From: Marvinbryantia formatexigens DSM 14469
Lineage (GTDB): Bacteria > Bacillota > Clostridia > Lachnospirales > Lachnospiraceae
NCBI RefSeq assembly: GCF_025148285.1
Contig: NZ_CP102268.1
Coordinates: 4,433,501-4,497,500 of the forward strand
DNA length: 64,000 nucleotides
Reading direction: 5' to 3'
This document shows positions 43,831-54,069 of the stretch, in pieces; position 1 is the first letter of the stretch, and every line of letters starts with the position of its first letter. The translations under genes were made by a program, and so were the position numbers. The notes below the pieces were generated by a model that was not told where the DNA came from, ran no database searches, and worked only from the letters and a program-made list of their open reading frames with translations.

Positions 43831-44841
43831 ATGGAACATTTGATTATTCCCGAACATTACGAATCGGCACTGAATCTTCACGATACGCAGGTCGCCATCA
43901 AAACGGTAAAGGATTTTTTCCAGCAGACGCTGGCGTCCCGGCTGAATCTGCTGCGTGTATCCGCGCCGCTGTTTGTCACCCCGGATTCCGGGCTGAACGA
44001 CAATTTAAACGGCATAGAACGCCCCGTTTCCTTCGGCATCCGCGAACAGAATGAGAATACCGCAGAAATCGTGCATTCCCTGGCAAAGTGGAAGCGCTAT
44101 GCGTTGAAGGAGTACGGCTTTGCCCACGGTGAGGGACTGTACACCGATATGAACGCCATCCGCCGGGATGAGGATACCGACAACATCCACTCCATCTACG
44201 TGGATCAGTGGGACTGGGAAAAAATCATTTCCCGCGAGGAGCGCACCGTGGACACATTAAAGGAAGTGGTGCGCACCATTTATAAGGTACTGAAAAAGAC
44301 AGAAAAGTACATGGCGATCCAGTACGATTACATTGAAGAAATTCTTCCGAAGGAAATCTTCTTTATCACCTCGCAGGAACTGGAGGATCTCTATCCGGAC
44401 TGCACGCCGAAAGAGCGTGAATACCGCATTGTGAAGGAAAAGGGCGCTGTATTTATCATGCAGATCGGCGGTGTACTCGCCTCCGGAGAGCGTCATGACG
44501 GCAGAGCGCCGGATTACGATGACTGGGCGTTAAACGGCGATATCATCGTATACTATCCTGTGCTGGATATCGCGCTGGAGCTCTCTTCTATGGGAATCCG
44601 TGTAGATGAGGAAAGCCTGCTGCGTCAGCTTGAAATTGCCGGATGCCCGGAGCGCGCGTCGCTCCCCTTCCAGAAGGCAATTCTGGAAAAGGATCTGCCC
44701 TATACCATTGGCGGCGGTATCGGACAGTCGCGTATCTGTATGTTCTATCTGCGCAAGGCGCATATCGGCGAAGTACAGGTGTCGCTGTGGCCGGATGATA
44801 TCGCGGCAAAAGCCAGACAAAACGGCATCCAGCTTTTATAA
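43831..44841 (+). CDS. asnA: Aspartate-ammonia ligase (asparagine synthetase A)
   Basis: This 336-residue enzyme makes asparagine from aspartate, ammonia and ATP. Motifs include [54 protein letters not shown] and the C-terminal [20 protein letters not shown], a class-II-synthetase-like fold. The length is normal (about 330). GGATATGG is at the start, with GGGAGG farther up. It is divergent from the T-box/aspS operon across about 220 bases, so Asp/Asn supply and use are grouped here. Confidence 0.95.
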   Translation: MEHLIIPEHYESALNLHDTQVAIKTVKDFFQQTLASRLNLLRVSAPLFVTPDSGLNDNLNGIERPVSFGIREQNENTAEIVHSLAKWKRYALKEYGFAHGEGLYTDMNAIRRDEDTDNIHSIYVDQWDWEKIISREERTVDTLKEVVRTIYKVLKKTEKYMAIQYDYIEEILPKEIFFITSQELEDLYPDCTPKEREYRIVKEKGAVFIMQIGGVLASGERHDGRAPDYDDWALNGDIIVYYPVLDIALELSSMGIRVDEESLLRQLEIAGCPERASLPFQKAILEKDLPYTIGGGIGQSRICMFYLRKAHIGEVQVSLWPDDIAAKARQNGIQLL

Positions 44842-44853
44842 ATACCACTTTTT

Positions 44854-44883
44854 CCGGTCTTTGCATCGAAATGCAAAGACCGG
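44854..44883. repeat. Perfect 13-bp hairpin after asnA
   Basis: CCGGTCTTTGCAT and ATGCAAAGACCGG form a perfect stem with a CGAA loop, 12 bases after asnA. There is no T-run after it, so it is either a weak terminator or an RNA-stabilising hairpin. Confidence 0.6.
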
Positions 44884-44908
44884 ACTGCTGCACACAACCA
44901 CCACTGAC

Positions 44909-44955
44909 CTGCAGGGCCTGCCACCGGCAGCTCCCTTCGGATGCATGACAACTAA
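44909..44955. repeat. Dispersed repeat (CTGCAGGxCCTGCCACCG family), copy 1
   Basis: CTGCAGGGCCTGCCACCGGC followed by AGCTCCCTTCGGATGCATG is nearly repeated at 55127-55174 and partially at 45946-45990. Confidence 0.65.
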
Positions 44956-44973
44956 AAAGAAATGAGGGATTTT

Positions 44974-45942
44974 ATGGACAAAAAAATATACCGGGAGGCA
45001 TTTGGCTTTCCGGCATTCGTATTGCTTCTGATAGTGCTCGCCGTCCTTATCGACGAGGTTTTTGCCCTGCCGCTGCCCGCTCCGGCGGCGCTGGTCCCGC
45101 TCGCTGTCGGCGGCGGTCGTATCTGCTATGATACGCTGCGGGACGTCTGGCGCACACGCACAGTCACGACCGGTATTCTCGTTGTACTTGCGCTGATTGG
45201 CTCCATATTCACCGGTGAATTTATGGAGGGCGCGGAGGTTTCCTTTATGATGCTTCTCGGCGAGGCGCTGGAGGATTTCACGATGGAAAAAACAAGGCTG
45301 ACAGCGGACGCCCTGTTATCCTCCCTTCCCGCCTCGTCGAAAACGGGCGGGCATGCCTCCGGGGAGGGCGGAAATGTGCACCGCCTGGCCGACCGTTTTT
45401 CCAGGTATTTTCTGCCTGTGATCCTCGGAATCTGCGCTGTCGTCTTCATCTTTACCCGCGATATTTCGCGCGTGATGTCCATCCTGGTGATTGCCTGCCC
45501 CTGCTCCCTGGTGCTCTCCAGTCCGGCGGCGGTATTATCCTGCGTAATCAACGCGGCAAGGCGCGGCATCCTCCTTCCGGACGGCGAGACCGTGGAGCGT
45601 CTGGGCGCCGCAAAATCTGTGCAGCCCCTGCCGGAGGGCGGGCTTTACCGCACGGATAACGGTCTGACGCTCGGCTGCTCAGTGGATGCTGACGTCATCT
45701 TTTCGGAAAAATGCACCACCGCCAGCCTGTCCTGCGCACTTGCCCTCGCCCACAAAGCGCGCACCATCATTCTGGAGAACATTATCCTGTTCGCCTGCCT
45801 TATGAATTTTGCAGGCATCACGCTTTCCAGTCTGGGACTGCTGCCAATGGTGCCCGGTGCTCTTCTTCACAACGCCGCCACCATCTGCGTATTGCTCAAT
45901 TCCATCCGGCTCGTCCGCTGGGAACCGCAGGCAAAGCGCTGA
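44974..45942 (+). CDS. P1B-type metal ATPase core lacking actuator and catalytic domains
   Basis: The 322-residue product is recognisable as a heavy-metal P-type ATPase by EVSFMMLLGEALEDFTMEKT, the metal-binding CPC helix (MSILVIACPCSLVLSSPAAV, NAARRGILLPDGETVERLGA) and the C-terminal helices (ARTIILENIILFACLMNFAG, GALLHNAATICVLLNSIRLV). Family members have about 620-700 residues. Here the TGE actuator loop, the DKTGT phosphorylation site and the whole nucleotide-binding domain are absent, yet the frame is kept through at least two joins. It cannot hydrolyse ATP as a normal pump. Start at ATG 44974 uses GAGGGATTTT as its site. It may be a decayed gene or a retained membrane-only protein. Confidence 0.7.
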   Translation: MDKKIYREAFGFPAFVLLLIVLAVLIDEVFALPLPAPAALVPLAVGGGRICYDTLRDVWRTRTVTTGILVVLALIGSIFTGEFMEGAEVSFMMLLGEALEDFTMEKTRLTADALLSSLPASSKTGGHASGEGGNVHRLADRFSRYFLPVILGICAVVFIFTRDISRVMSILVIACPCSLVLSSPAAVLSCVINAARRGILLPDGETVERLGAAKSVQPLPEGGLYRTDNGLTLGCSVDADVIFSEKCTTASLSCALALAHKARTIILENIILFACLMNFAGITLSSLGLLPMVPGALLHNAATICVLLNSIRLVRWEPQAKR

Positions 45943-45945
45943 AAT

Positions 45946-45990
45946 CTGCCGGGCACACCGGCAGCTCCCTTCAAATGCCTGGCAATTAAA
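45946..45990. repeat. Dispersed repeat (CTGCAGG family), degenerate copy
   Basis: CTGCCGGGCACACCGGCAGC followed by TCCCTTCAAATGCCTGGCAA matches the second half of the repeat at 44909-44955. Confidence 0.5.
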
Positions 45991-45993
45991 AAT

Positions 45994-46019
45994 GACACCC
46001 CGCGGGGTGCCATTTTTTT
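45994..46019 (+). terminator. Intrinsic terminator after the ATPase-like gene
   Basis: CACCCC GC GGGGTG forms a palindromic stem followed by CCATTTTTTT on the plus strand. It also lies 40 bases beyond the ilvE stop from the other side. Confidence 0.8.
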
Positions 46020-46061
46020 ACGTACCGGATATTTTCTTTCCACGGGATATTTTCCCGCAGG

Positions 46062-47132
46062 TTATTTTACTTCAACTGTCCAGCCGTGCTTGTCCTCCAG
46101 CTTTCCGAGCTGGATACCGGTTACGGTGTCATACAGCTTCTGGCTGACTTCTCCGATGCCGCCGTCAGCAATCTGGAATACGTCGTTCTCATAGCGCAGA
46201 TGTCCAACCGGGGAGATAACGGCTGCCGTACCGGAACCCCATACCTCTTCCAGCGTTCCGTTCTTTGCCGCTTCTACCAGCTCGTCCACCGAAATGCGGC
46301 GCTCCTCCACCGGAAGCCCCCACTCTTTGCAGAGCTGGATGCAGGTATTTCTGGTAACACCCGGAAGAATACTTCCGTTCAGCATCGGTGTCACCACAGT
46401 GCCGTTAATCTTAAAAAAGATGTTCATCGCGCCCACTTCTTCGATGTATTTTCTTTCCACGCCGTCCAGCCAGAGCACCTGAGAATAGCCCTCATCATGT
46501 GCCTTGATCTGCGCCGCCAGGGAAGCCACATAGTTTCCGCCGGTCTTTGCCTCGCCGATGCCGCCTCTTACGGCTCTTACATACTCATCCTCGATCCAGA
46601 TTTTCACAGGATTCAGTCCCTCCGGATAGTACGCGCCTACCGGTGAGAGAATGATGATGAATTTATAGGTATCTGACGGACGTACGCCGAGGAACGGATC
46701 CGTCGCGATAACAAACGGGCGGATGTAAAGAGAAGTGCCCGGCTTTGTCGGAATCCATGCCGCATCCACCTTTACCAGTGTTTTTATGGCATTCAGGAAG
46801 TCGTCCTCCGGAATCTTCGGGATTTCCAGACGCTTATTGGAATTATTTGCACGCTCAATGTTTTTGTCCGGGCGGAACAGCAGGATTCTTCCGTCCTCTG
46901 TCTTATATGCCTTCAGACCTTCAAACATTTCCTGCCCATAGTGAAACACCATTGCGGACGGATCAAGAGAAATCGGCTGATACGGCATAATCTCCGGGTC
47001 ATGCCATCCCTGTCCCTTTGTATACTCCATTACATACATATGGTCCGTAAAAATAGTACCAAATACCAGCGGATTATCCTCCGTCGGAAGAGGCTTCGGG
47101 TTTGTTGTTTTTGTGATTTTGATATCTAACAT
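46062..47132 (-). CDS. ilvE: Branched-chain amino acid aminotransferase
   Basis: This 356-residue class IV PLP enzyme interconverts Val, Leu and Ile with their keto acids using glutamate. Motifs: DPSAMVFHYGQEMFEGLKAY, LYIRPFVIATDPFLGVRPSD, GEAKTGGNYVASLAAQIKAH (PLP lysine region: the K in the EVGAMN-preceding VLWLDGVERKYIEEVGAMNI), GSILPGVTRNTCIQLCKEWG and EVWGSGTAAVISPVGHLRYE. It is monocistronic as far as seen and stands next to gdhA, which supplies glutamate. Confidence 0.96.
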   Translation of the reverse strand: MLDIKITKTTNPKPLPTEDNPLVFGTIFTDHMYVMEYTKGQGWHDPEIMPYQPISLDPSAMVFHYGQEMFEGLKAYKTEDGRILLFRPDKNIERANNSNKRLEIPKIPEDDFLNAIKTLVKVDAAWIPTKPGTSLYIRPFVIATDPFLGVRPSDTYKFIIILSPVGAYYPEGLNPVKIWIEDEYVRAVRGGIGEAKTGGNYVASLAAQIKAHDEGYSQVLWLDGVERKYIEEVGAMNIFFKINGTVVTPMLNGSILPGVTRNTCIQLCKEWGLPVEERRISVDELVEAAKNGTLEEVWGSGTAAVISPVGHLRYENDVFQIADGGIGEVSQKLYDTVTGIQLGKLEDKHGWTVEVK

Positions 47133-47357
47133 AATTTTTCCTCCTCATCGCATGGCAGCTTTTTCTGCAGGCGTACCGTGCATTTTCTTATTTCTAATTA
47201 TTCTCTCTTTGCCGGATAATGTCAAGCGCTTTCTGCGACAAATACCGGGAACCATAACAGTCCATTACTGCTCACTCCATTCACAGCAGATGCAAAACGT
47301 CCCGCATGACAGACACCGTCGTCTGGCAGGCGGGAACATTTCACTGAACCTTTTTCT

Positions 47358-47384
47358 GTTACTGTTCACGTCGTTCACAGTAAC
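47358..47384. repeat. GTTACTGT hairpin repeat, reverse copy
   Basis: GTTACTGTTCACGTCGTTCA followed by CAGTAAC is the exact reverse complement of the 27-base repeat at 50483-50509. Outer GTTACTGT/ACAGTAAC can pair. It lies in the 317-base gap (47133-47449) after gdhA, which otherwise has no gene. Confidence 0.8.
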
Positions 47385-47449
47385 CTTTTTCTCTCTCTTC
47401 TGCGGACTTGCAGGTATCTGCTCCGTCCGCATCACAAAAGACATGTCTT

Positions 47450-49153
<1,704 letters not shown>

Positions 49154-50143
49154 TCAAGCTGCATTTCCGGGAGCAAAATCATCCGACAGATCTGTCGTCT
49201 CCGTGCTTTCTGTCTCCTGCTGGACAGAAAGGAACTCGCTCTTGATATAAGCCGTCTGCCCGTTGTAATCGACCTGCGTCCAGCCATCCTCCGTCTCACC
49301 CGTCTTTGTGATGGTCTCACCGATATACAGCACACCAAGCACATCGCATTCCGTATTCGGCTCCGTGCGGATATTGCACTCGTCAATCGCCACCATCACG
49401 CTGCCGTCTGCGGCGGATTCCCCGTCAGCCGTCGTCTCATCCGTGCTGCCCTCCTGCGAACTTCCATACTGGCTCATAAATTCCTTCAGCGCCGGGTCGG
49501 AATTCTCCGCCTCATCACACTCCTGGCGCACAGAAGCAATCAGATCCTGCACCTCGGTGGTTTTGCGCGTTTCCTCCAGAAATGCCTCGGTATCCGCATC
49601 GCCGGCATAATCGTAAATATACAGACTTCCCTGGTCGTCGCTCTTTAAGTAATACTGTGTCAGACTCGGCACCAGCGTATCGATGTCCTGCACCTTTCCG
49701 TTGTAACAGACATACACCACATACTCCCCGTCTGCAAGCCCCTGCCGGGAGTAGGTCCGGATGTCCTCATAGCGCTCCACATATCCGCCGGTCAGCTCCT
49801 CCAGCTCCTGTTCCGTCAGAGAAGGGTCCAGCTTCTGCAGTGTCTCGGTATCTCCGTTCGTCCGTGCGGAGTAATAGGAGGTCATCGCTGTCAGCACCTT
49901 GCCGTCATTCTCCTGCAGCACACCCGTCTGCGCAGCCGGCTCAGTCTCCACAATCACATCTTTTGTGGTTTCCGCCTGCGTCTCAGACTCTGTCTGCTGC
50001 AGATCCGCCACCGGACTTTTTCCCGATGCAATATTGCTGATTGCCCGGATGCCGACCACCGCAACCGCCAGGACAAGAATCAGTGCCAGACCGAGCAGTA
50101 TATAGCGCAGATTATCGGAAATCCACTCTCTGATATCATCCAT
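49154..50143 (-). CDS. Membrane-anchored SH3-domain protein
   Basis: The start at ATG 50143 (MDDIREWISDNLRYILLGLA) has GGGAGGAAGGG upstream. One N-terminal transmembrane helix (ILLGLALILVLAVAVVGIRA) is followed by an acidic linker, a central helical region (GKVLTAMTSYYSARTNGDTE) and a C-terminal bacterial SH3 domain (CNIRTEPNTECDVLGVLYIG, DGWTQVDYNGQTAYIKSEFL). SH3 domains of this kind bind cell-wall peptides. The 329-residue protein probably faces the wall. tRNA-Arg lies 41 bases upstream. Confidence 0.85.
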   Translation of the reverse strand: MDDIREWISDNLRYILLGLALILVLAVAVVGIRAISNIASGKSPVADLQQTESETQAETTKDVIVETEPAAQTGVLQENDGKVLTAMTSYYSARTNGDTETLQKLDPSLTEQELEELTGGYVERYEDIRTYSRQGLADGEYVVYVCYNGKVQDIDTLVPSLTQYYLKSDDQGSLYIYDYAGDADTEAFLEETRKTTEVQDLIASVRQECDEAENSDPALKEFMSQYGSSQEGSTDETTADGESAADGSVMVAIDECNIRTEPNTECDVLGVLYIGETITKTGETEDGWTQVDYNGQTAYIKSEFLSVQQETESTETTDLSDDFAPGNAA

Positions 50144-50183
50144 ATTCCCTTCCTCCCGTTTTATATTTTTTTCCAATTTAAAA

Positions 50184-50256
50184 CGCACCTGGAGGGATTC
50201 GAACCCCCGACACGTGGTACCGGAAACCACTGCTCTATCCCCTGAGCTACAGGTGC
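50184..50256 (-). tRNA. tRNA-Arg (anticodon CCG)
   Basis: The minus strand folds as a cloverleaf: acceptor GCACCTG/CAGGTGC, D arm GCTC/GAGC, anticodon stem GTGGT/ACCAC with loop TTCCGGT (anticodon CCG), and T arm with TTCGAAT loop. The discriminator is G and CCA is not encoded. Confidence 0.95.
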
Positions 50257-50368
50257 ATAATACGGTACATCTGTACCTTTAGATACAATACTACAAAATG
50301 CACAAAAAGTCAAGAAATTTCCCGCACGATGATAAAATTCCGCAGAATTTCAGTTATTGTTCAAGTAA

Positions 50369-50509
50369 GGACTTTGCATTCACTGCGACGCGCAGCTAGT
50401 CCTGTGGGCAAAGTCCGTAAGAAAGTGATACAGGTGTGAGCAAATCCCATTCGCGGAGCGAATTTCAAATGGATTTGCGAATGTTACTGTGAACGACGTG
50501 AACAGTAAC
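50369..50509. repeat. Structured repeat cluster related to the MITE-like family
   Basis: Three hairpins follow each other: GGACTTTGC/GCAAAGTCC (50369-50416), GCAAATCC/GGATTTGC with inner ATTCGC/GCGAAT (50440-50478) and the 27-base GTTACTGT repeat (50483-50509). GCGACGCGCAGCTAGTCCT at 50385-50403 is, but for one base, the reverse complement of a segment in the element at 36405-36677. It fills the gap between tRNA and rpsU. Confidence 0.7.
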
Positions 50510-50574
50510 GAATATCAGCCATGCGGGAAAACGGGAAAGCAGGCTGTGCAGGTTTTCCTGCCTGCTGGACAGCT

Positions 50575-50604
50575 ACAAAATTCCCGGTCCACAGACCGGG
50601 AATT
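50575..50604 (-). terminator. Intrinsic terminator of rpsU
   Basis: AATTCCCGGTC and GACCGGGAATT form an 11-bp stem, followed by TTTGTAG on the minus strand, 13 bases after the rpsU stop. Confidence 0.8.
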
Positions 50605-50616
50605 CATTTTTGCACA

Positions 50617-50793
50617 TTAGTTAAATTTACGTTTGCGAGCTGCTTCGGATTTCTTTTTGCGTCTTACACTCGGCTTCTCGTAATGCTCTCTCTTACGAAT
50701 CTCCTGCTGAATGCCAGCTTTCGCGCAGTTTCTTTTGAAACGGCGTAATGCGCTGTCCAAAGTCTCGTTTTCTTTAACGATTACATTTGACAT
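50617..50793 (-). CDS. rpsU: Ribosomal protein bS21
   Basis: This 58-residue, very basic protein reads [20 protein letters not shown], then [20 protein letters not shown] and [18 protein letters not shown], the full bS21 sequence. It is a small-subunit protein near the mRNA exit. AGGGAGG lies upstream of ATG 50793. Confidence 0.97.
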   Translation of the reverse strand: MSNVIVKENETLDSALRRFKRNCAKAGIQQEIRKREHYEKPSVRRKKKSEAARKRKFN

Positions 50794-50935
50794 AGTCTCA
50801 CACCTAACCTCCCTCCAGTTGCAGATTGTGCATAATACAACTGTGGGTATTTTTTATTGCACTGAAATTATTATACCCAGTTTCCGTCCATACGTCAAGA
50901 GCTTTTAAAAAAAATGACGTTTTCTTATCCGTGAC

Positions 50936-51973
50936 TTATCCGTGCGGATGCACCACCACTTTGATGGACTCGCTGCTCATCTGCATATGGATGGCGTCCT
51001 CCAGATGATAGAGGTCGTAGGTGTGCGTAATCAGCTTCTCTATTTCCAGCCGCTGCGCATTAATCAGATTGACCGCTCTCTGGTGCGTATCTGGATTAAT
51101 CCGGGAACCTCTGACAGTCAGTTCCTTTCTGTACATCTCAAACAGCGGCAGCGGAATCGTCGCATCGACCGCCGGTACGCTGAACAGCATTATCATGGCG
51201 CCAGGACCGGCGGCTTCAACTGCCTGCTCTGCCGCAAACGGTCTGCCCACGCATTCAATCACGACATCGGCGCCGTCCTCACCGGTGAGGCTTCTCACCG
51301 TTTCCGCCACATTCTCATGAAGCGGATCAATCACCGCATCTGCCCCGACGGAAAGTCCGATATGACGGCGCATTTCCATCGGTTCACTTAAAATGACCGG
51401 CGAAGCTCCTTTTAATCTGGCAAGCTGTACGACCAGAAGACCAATGGGACCTCCGCCTATCACAAGCACGCTCTGCCCCTGCTGGATATCGCAGAGGTCA
51501 ACGCCGTGAATGGCGCAGGCAAGCGGCTCTGCCATCGCACCCACGTCAAATGGAATTTCCTTCTTCAGCAGGAAGCACTGTGTATCCGGCACCACGGAAT
51601 ACTCCGCAAAGCCTCCGTTTACGTTCACGCCCAGGGCAAACAGATGCTCGCAGTTCTGCTTCTTTCCCATTTTACAGGGTCTGCACTTTCCGCAGTAAAT
51701 ATTCGGGTCGACCGTCACATGGTCGCCCGCCTGCACCTCTGTCACCGCAGCGCCTGTCTCCACCACGATGCCCGCATATTCATGTCCCAGGACCACCGGC
51801 GGCTTCACCTCCGCCGAGCCCTTCTCCCCGTGATAAATATGCACGTCCGTCCCGCATATTCCGGCGGACATATTTTTCACCAGCACCTCATGCGGCTGCA
51901 GCGGCGCAAAGCTCATATCCCTTACTTCAAATTTCTGAGGCTGGTCCGCCCCGGTAAAAAATGTTCCCTTCAT
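50936..51973 (-). CDS. Zinc-dependent alcohol/polyol dehydrogenase (MDR family)
   Basis: The start at ATG 51973 (MKGTFFTGADQPQKFEVRDM) has AGGAAG upstream. This 345-residue MDR enzyme has catalytic zinc residues in AGICGTDVHIYHG and VVLGHEYAGIVVETG, four structural cysteines in YCGKCRPCKMGKKQNC, and the NAD loop SVLVIGGGPIGLLVVQLARL. It oxidises a sugar alcohol or similar; the substrate is not readable. It faces a ROK regulator across about 460 bases, suggesting sugar-responsive control. Confidence 0.9.
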   Translation of the reverse strand: MKGTFFTGADQPQKFEVRDMSFAPLQPHEVLVKNMSAGICGTDVHIYHGEKGSAEVKPPVVLGHEYAGIVVETGAAVTEVQAGDHVTVDPNIYCGKCRPCKMGKKQNCEHLFALGVNVNGGFAEYSVVPDTQCFLLKKEIPFDVGAMAEPLACAIHGVDLCDIQQGQSVLVIGGGPIGLLVVQLARLKGASPVILSEPMEMRRHIGLSVGADAVIDPLHENVAETVRSLTGEDGADVVIECVGRPFAAEQAVEAAGPGAMIMLFSVPAVDATIPLPLFEMYRKELTVRGSRINPDTHQRAVNLINAQRLEIEKLITHTYDLYHLEDAIHMQMSSESIKVVVHPHG

Positions 51974-52170
51974 CTTCCTGTCCCCTTTATCTTTCTTTAC
52001 TTTTATAAAAATCTTTTCTATAATATATACTATATCACAGACGTTTTTCATTGCAACTGGCAAAACGACGCTTTTCTTTGGACACTATCGCCAATATTTT
52101 CCCCTGTTTTGTAAAAATCCCCGCCTCCGTTTTGTCAATATACTTGTTATATCTCCTCTTCTATATTATA

Positions 52171-52380
52171 ATGATACCAGGGTCAAAAGGTCGAAAATCC
52201 GATGCGAGCTTGCTCGCAAGAGGATTTTTGAACTTGGGACCCGCCAAAAACATGAATAAGTAGCCATTTTTCGAAGAAAAATGAGCGGATTATGAATGTT
52301 TTTGAGGATTGCGAGAGTACGAAGTACGGAGCAATCCGGTATCACAGGGGCCAAAATACCTTTTGACCCCAACATCTTAT
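52171..52380. repeat. MITE-like structured repeat, copy 2
   Basis: The ends ATGATACCAGGGTCAAAAGG and CTTTTGACCCCAACATCTTA match copy 1 (36405-36677) as inverted repeats, and CTTGGGACCCGCC is shared inside. Hairpins all have GAA or short loops: AAAATCC/GGATTTT over TGCGAG/CTCGCA, CATTTTTC-GAA-GAAAAATG, and GGATTGC/GCAATCC over AGTAC-GAA-GTAC. It lies between the dehydrogenase and ROK genes. Confidence 0.75.
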
Positions 52381-52433
52381 AATATCATTATCATAATATC
52401 GTTATCCGCCATCCGGATGACAGGGAGGATTGC

Positions 52434-53567
52434 ATGAGTATTACTACCACGGAAATCAGAAAATTAAACTGCAATATGGTCTACCGGATGATTTATGAAA
52501 ATGACGGCGTCTCAAAGGACATGATGTCCCGCACTCTTCATTTCAGCCTGCCTACAATATCCCAGAATCTGAAAACGCTGCTGGCGGAAAATAAAATCTG
52601 CCGCAGCTCCGACCGGACGATTACCGGCGGACGTCCCGCCGTTCTCTATAAATTCAATGCCAGCGCCCGCATCGCCATCGGAGTGGAGGTGCTCGCGGAA
52701 CGTCTCCACATCGCAGCTGTCAATCTGCGCGGGGAAATTCTCCGGGAGGATACGCTCGATATCAGCTTTCTGGCGGACGCGACCTACTTTTCCATCTTCG
52801 GCGCCTGGGCGGACCGTTTTATCCGCTCCCTCGCCTGCAGTCCGTCAGACATTCTCGGCATTACCGTCGCGCTCCAGGGAATCATCGCGGCGGACGGGGA
52901 GCACATCATGTACGGAAAAATCTTAAACAGCAGTTCCTTTTCCCGCTCCGATTTTGCCCGCCATTTTTCCCTGCCGCTGTCCCTGATACACGACGCGGAA
53001 GCGGCGGCGATCGCGGAGCACTGGTACAATCCCGCCCTGGAAAATGCCGTCTATCTGTCTCTCAATCCGTTTTTGGGCTCCGCCATAATCAGCCGGGGCA
53101 GCGTGCTGCATCTGCCGCAGCTCAGCAGCGGGACCATCGAGCATATGACGCTCCACCCGGACGGCAGGCTCTGCTACTGTGGAAAACGCGGCTGCGCAGA
53201 CGCTTACTGCTCCGCAAACAGCCTTCTCGGCAGCGCCGCGGAAAATCTGCCCGGCTTTTTCCAGCATGTCTGCGAAGGAAATATCCGCGCCGTGCAGATC
53301 TGGCACAATTATCTGCGGGAGCTCGCACTGCTGATTGACAATCTGCGGATGGTCATGGGGTCTGATATCGTGATTGGCGGTCTGCTGGCAAAATACTTTA
53401 CAGCGGAGGACCTGCAGTACCTCAAAAACAGCGTACTAGCCTACACCACCTTCAAAACGGTCGATTTCCAGCTCTGCACGGGGTATCACGCAGAAAAAGC
53501 GGCGCTGATCGGCGCCGCCATCACACGGATATACAGTTATCTGAAAGAAGAAGCCCTCATCCCCTGA
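52434..53567 (+). CDS. ROK-family transcriptional regulator
   Basis: This 377-residue protein has an N-terminal winged helix (NCNMVYRMIYENDGVSKDMM, LHFSLPTISQNLKTLLAENK). A ROK sugar-kinase-like domain follows (RIAIGVEVLAERLHIAAVNL), with the zinc motif HPDGRLCYCGKRGCADAYCS. ROK repressors of this build (NagC/XylR-like) respond to a sugar. It is divergent from the zinc dehydrogenase, its likely target. AGGGAGG lies upstream of ATG 52434. Confidence 0.9.
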   Translation: MSITTTEIRKLNCNMVYRMIYENDGVSKDMMSRTLHFSLPTISQNLKTLLAENKICRSSDRTITGGRPAVLYKFNASARIAIGVEVLAERLHIAAVNLRGEILREDTLDISFLADATYFSIFGAWADRFIRSLACSPSDILGITVALQGIIAADGEHIMYGKILNSSSFSRSDFARHFSLPLSLIHDAEAAAIAEHWYNPALENAVYLSLNPFLGSAIISRGSVLHLPQLSSGTIEHMTLHPDGRLCYCGKRGCADAYCSANSLLGSAAENLPGFFQHVCEGNIRAVQIWHNYLRELALLIDNLRMVMGSDIVIGGLLAKYFTAEDLQYLKNSVLAYTTFKTVDFQLCTGYHAEKAALIGAAITRIYSYLKEEALIP

Positions 53568-53647
53568 GACCGCCTCTTTTCCCTGGAGCCCGTCACTTCC
53601 CTGCTCCTGCACTTTTGACCCGGCCGCCCAGGGAAAACGCCTCTCAA

Positions 53648-54007
53648 TCACTTCTTCATTTTGGGCTGGCAGAGCAGGCTTGCAATATAGGAAAAAATCA
53701 GCGCCGCCCCGATTCCGGCGGCTCCGGCTGTAAATCCGCCCTTAAACAGCCCGATAAAGCCTTCCTTATCGACTGCTTCTCTCATACCTTCCCAGATCGT
53801 GTTTCCAAAGCCGAGCAGGGGAACGCTTGCTCCCGCACCCGCAAACTCCTGGAATGGTTTATAGATGCCAAGTGCGCCGAGAATCGTTCCTGTCACTACC
53901 AGCATTACCATAACACGCCCCGGCAGCAATTTCGTTTTATCAAGCAGAATCTGCACCAGTGCGCAGACCAGTCCTCCTACCCAGAAAGCGGTAATATAAT
54001 CCATCAT
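53648..54007 (-). CDS. spoVAE: Stage V sporulation protein AE
   Basis: This 119-residue, three-to-four-helix membrane protein (DYITAFWVGGLVCALVQILL; GASVPLLGFGNTIWEGMREA; GLFKGGFTAGAAGIGAALIF) matches SpoVAE of the dipicolinic-acid channel in spore formers. It follows spoVAD by about 60 bases. SpoVAC, usually before spoVAD, is not found here. It indicates a spore-forming organism. Confidence 0.93.
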   Translation of the reverse strand: MMDYITAFWVGGLVCALVQILLDKTKLLPGRVMVMLVVTGTILGALGIYKPFQEFAGAGASVPLLGFGNTIWEGMREAVDKEGFIGLFKGGFTAGAAGIGAALIFSYIASLLCQPKMKK

Positions 54008-54069
54008 GATTCCTCCAAGTTATTTTTTGATGCCGTCCGTCAAAGCACAGCCTCCGCAGCGCCGACGCC

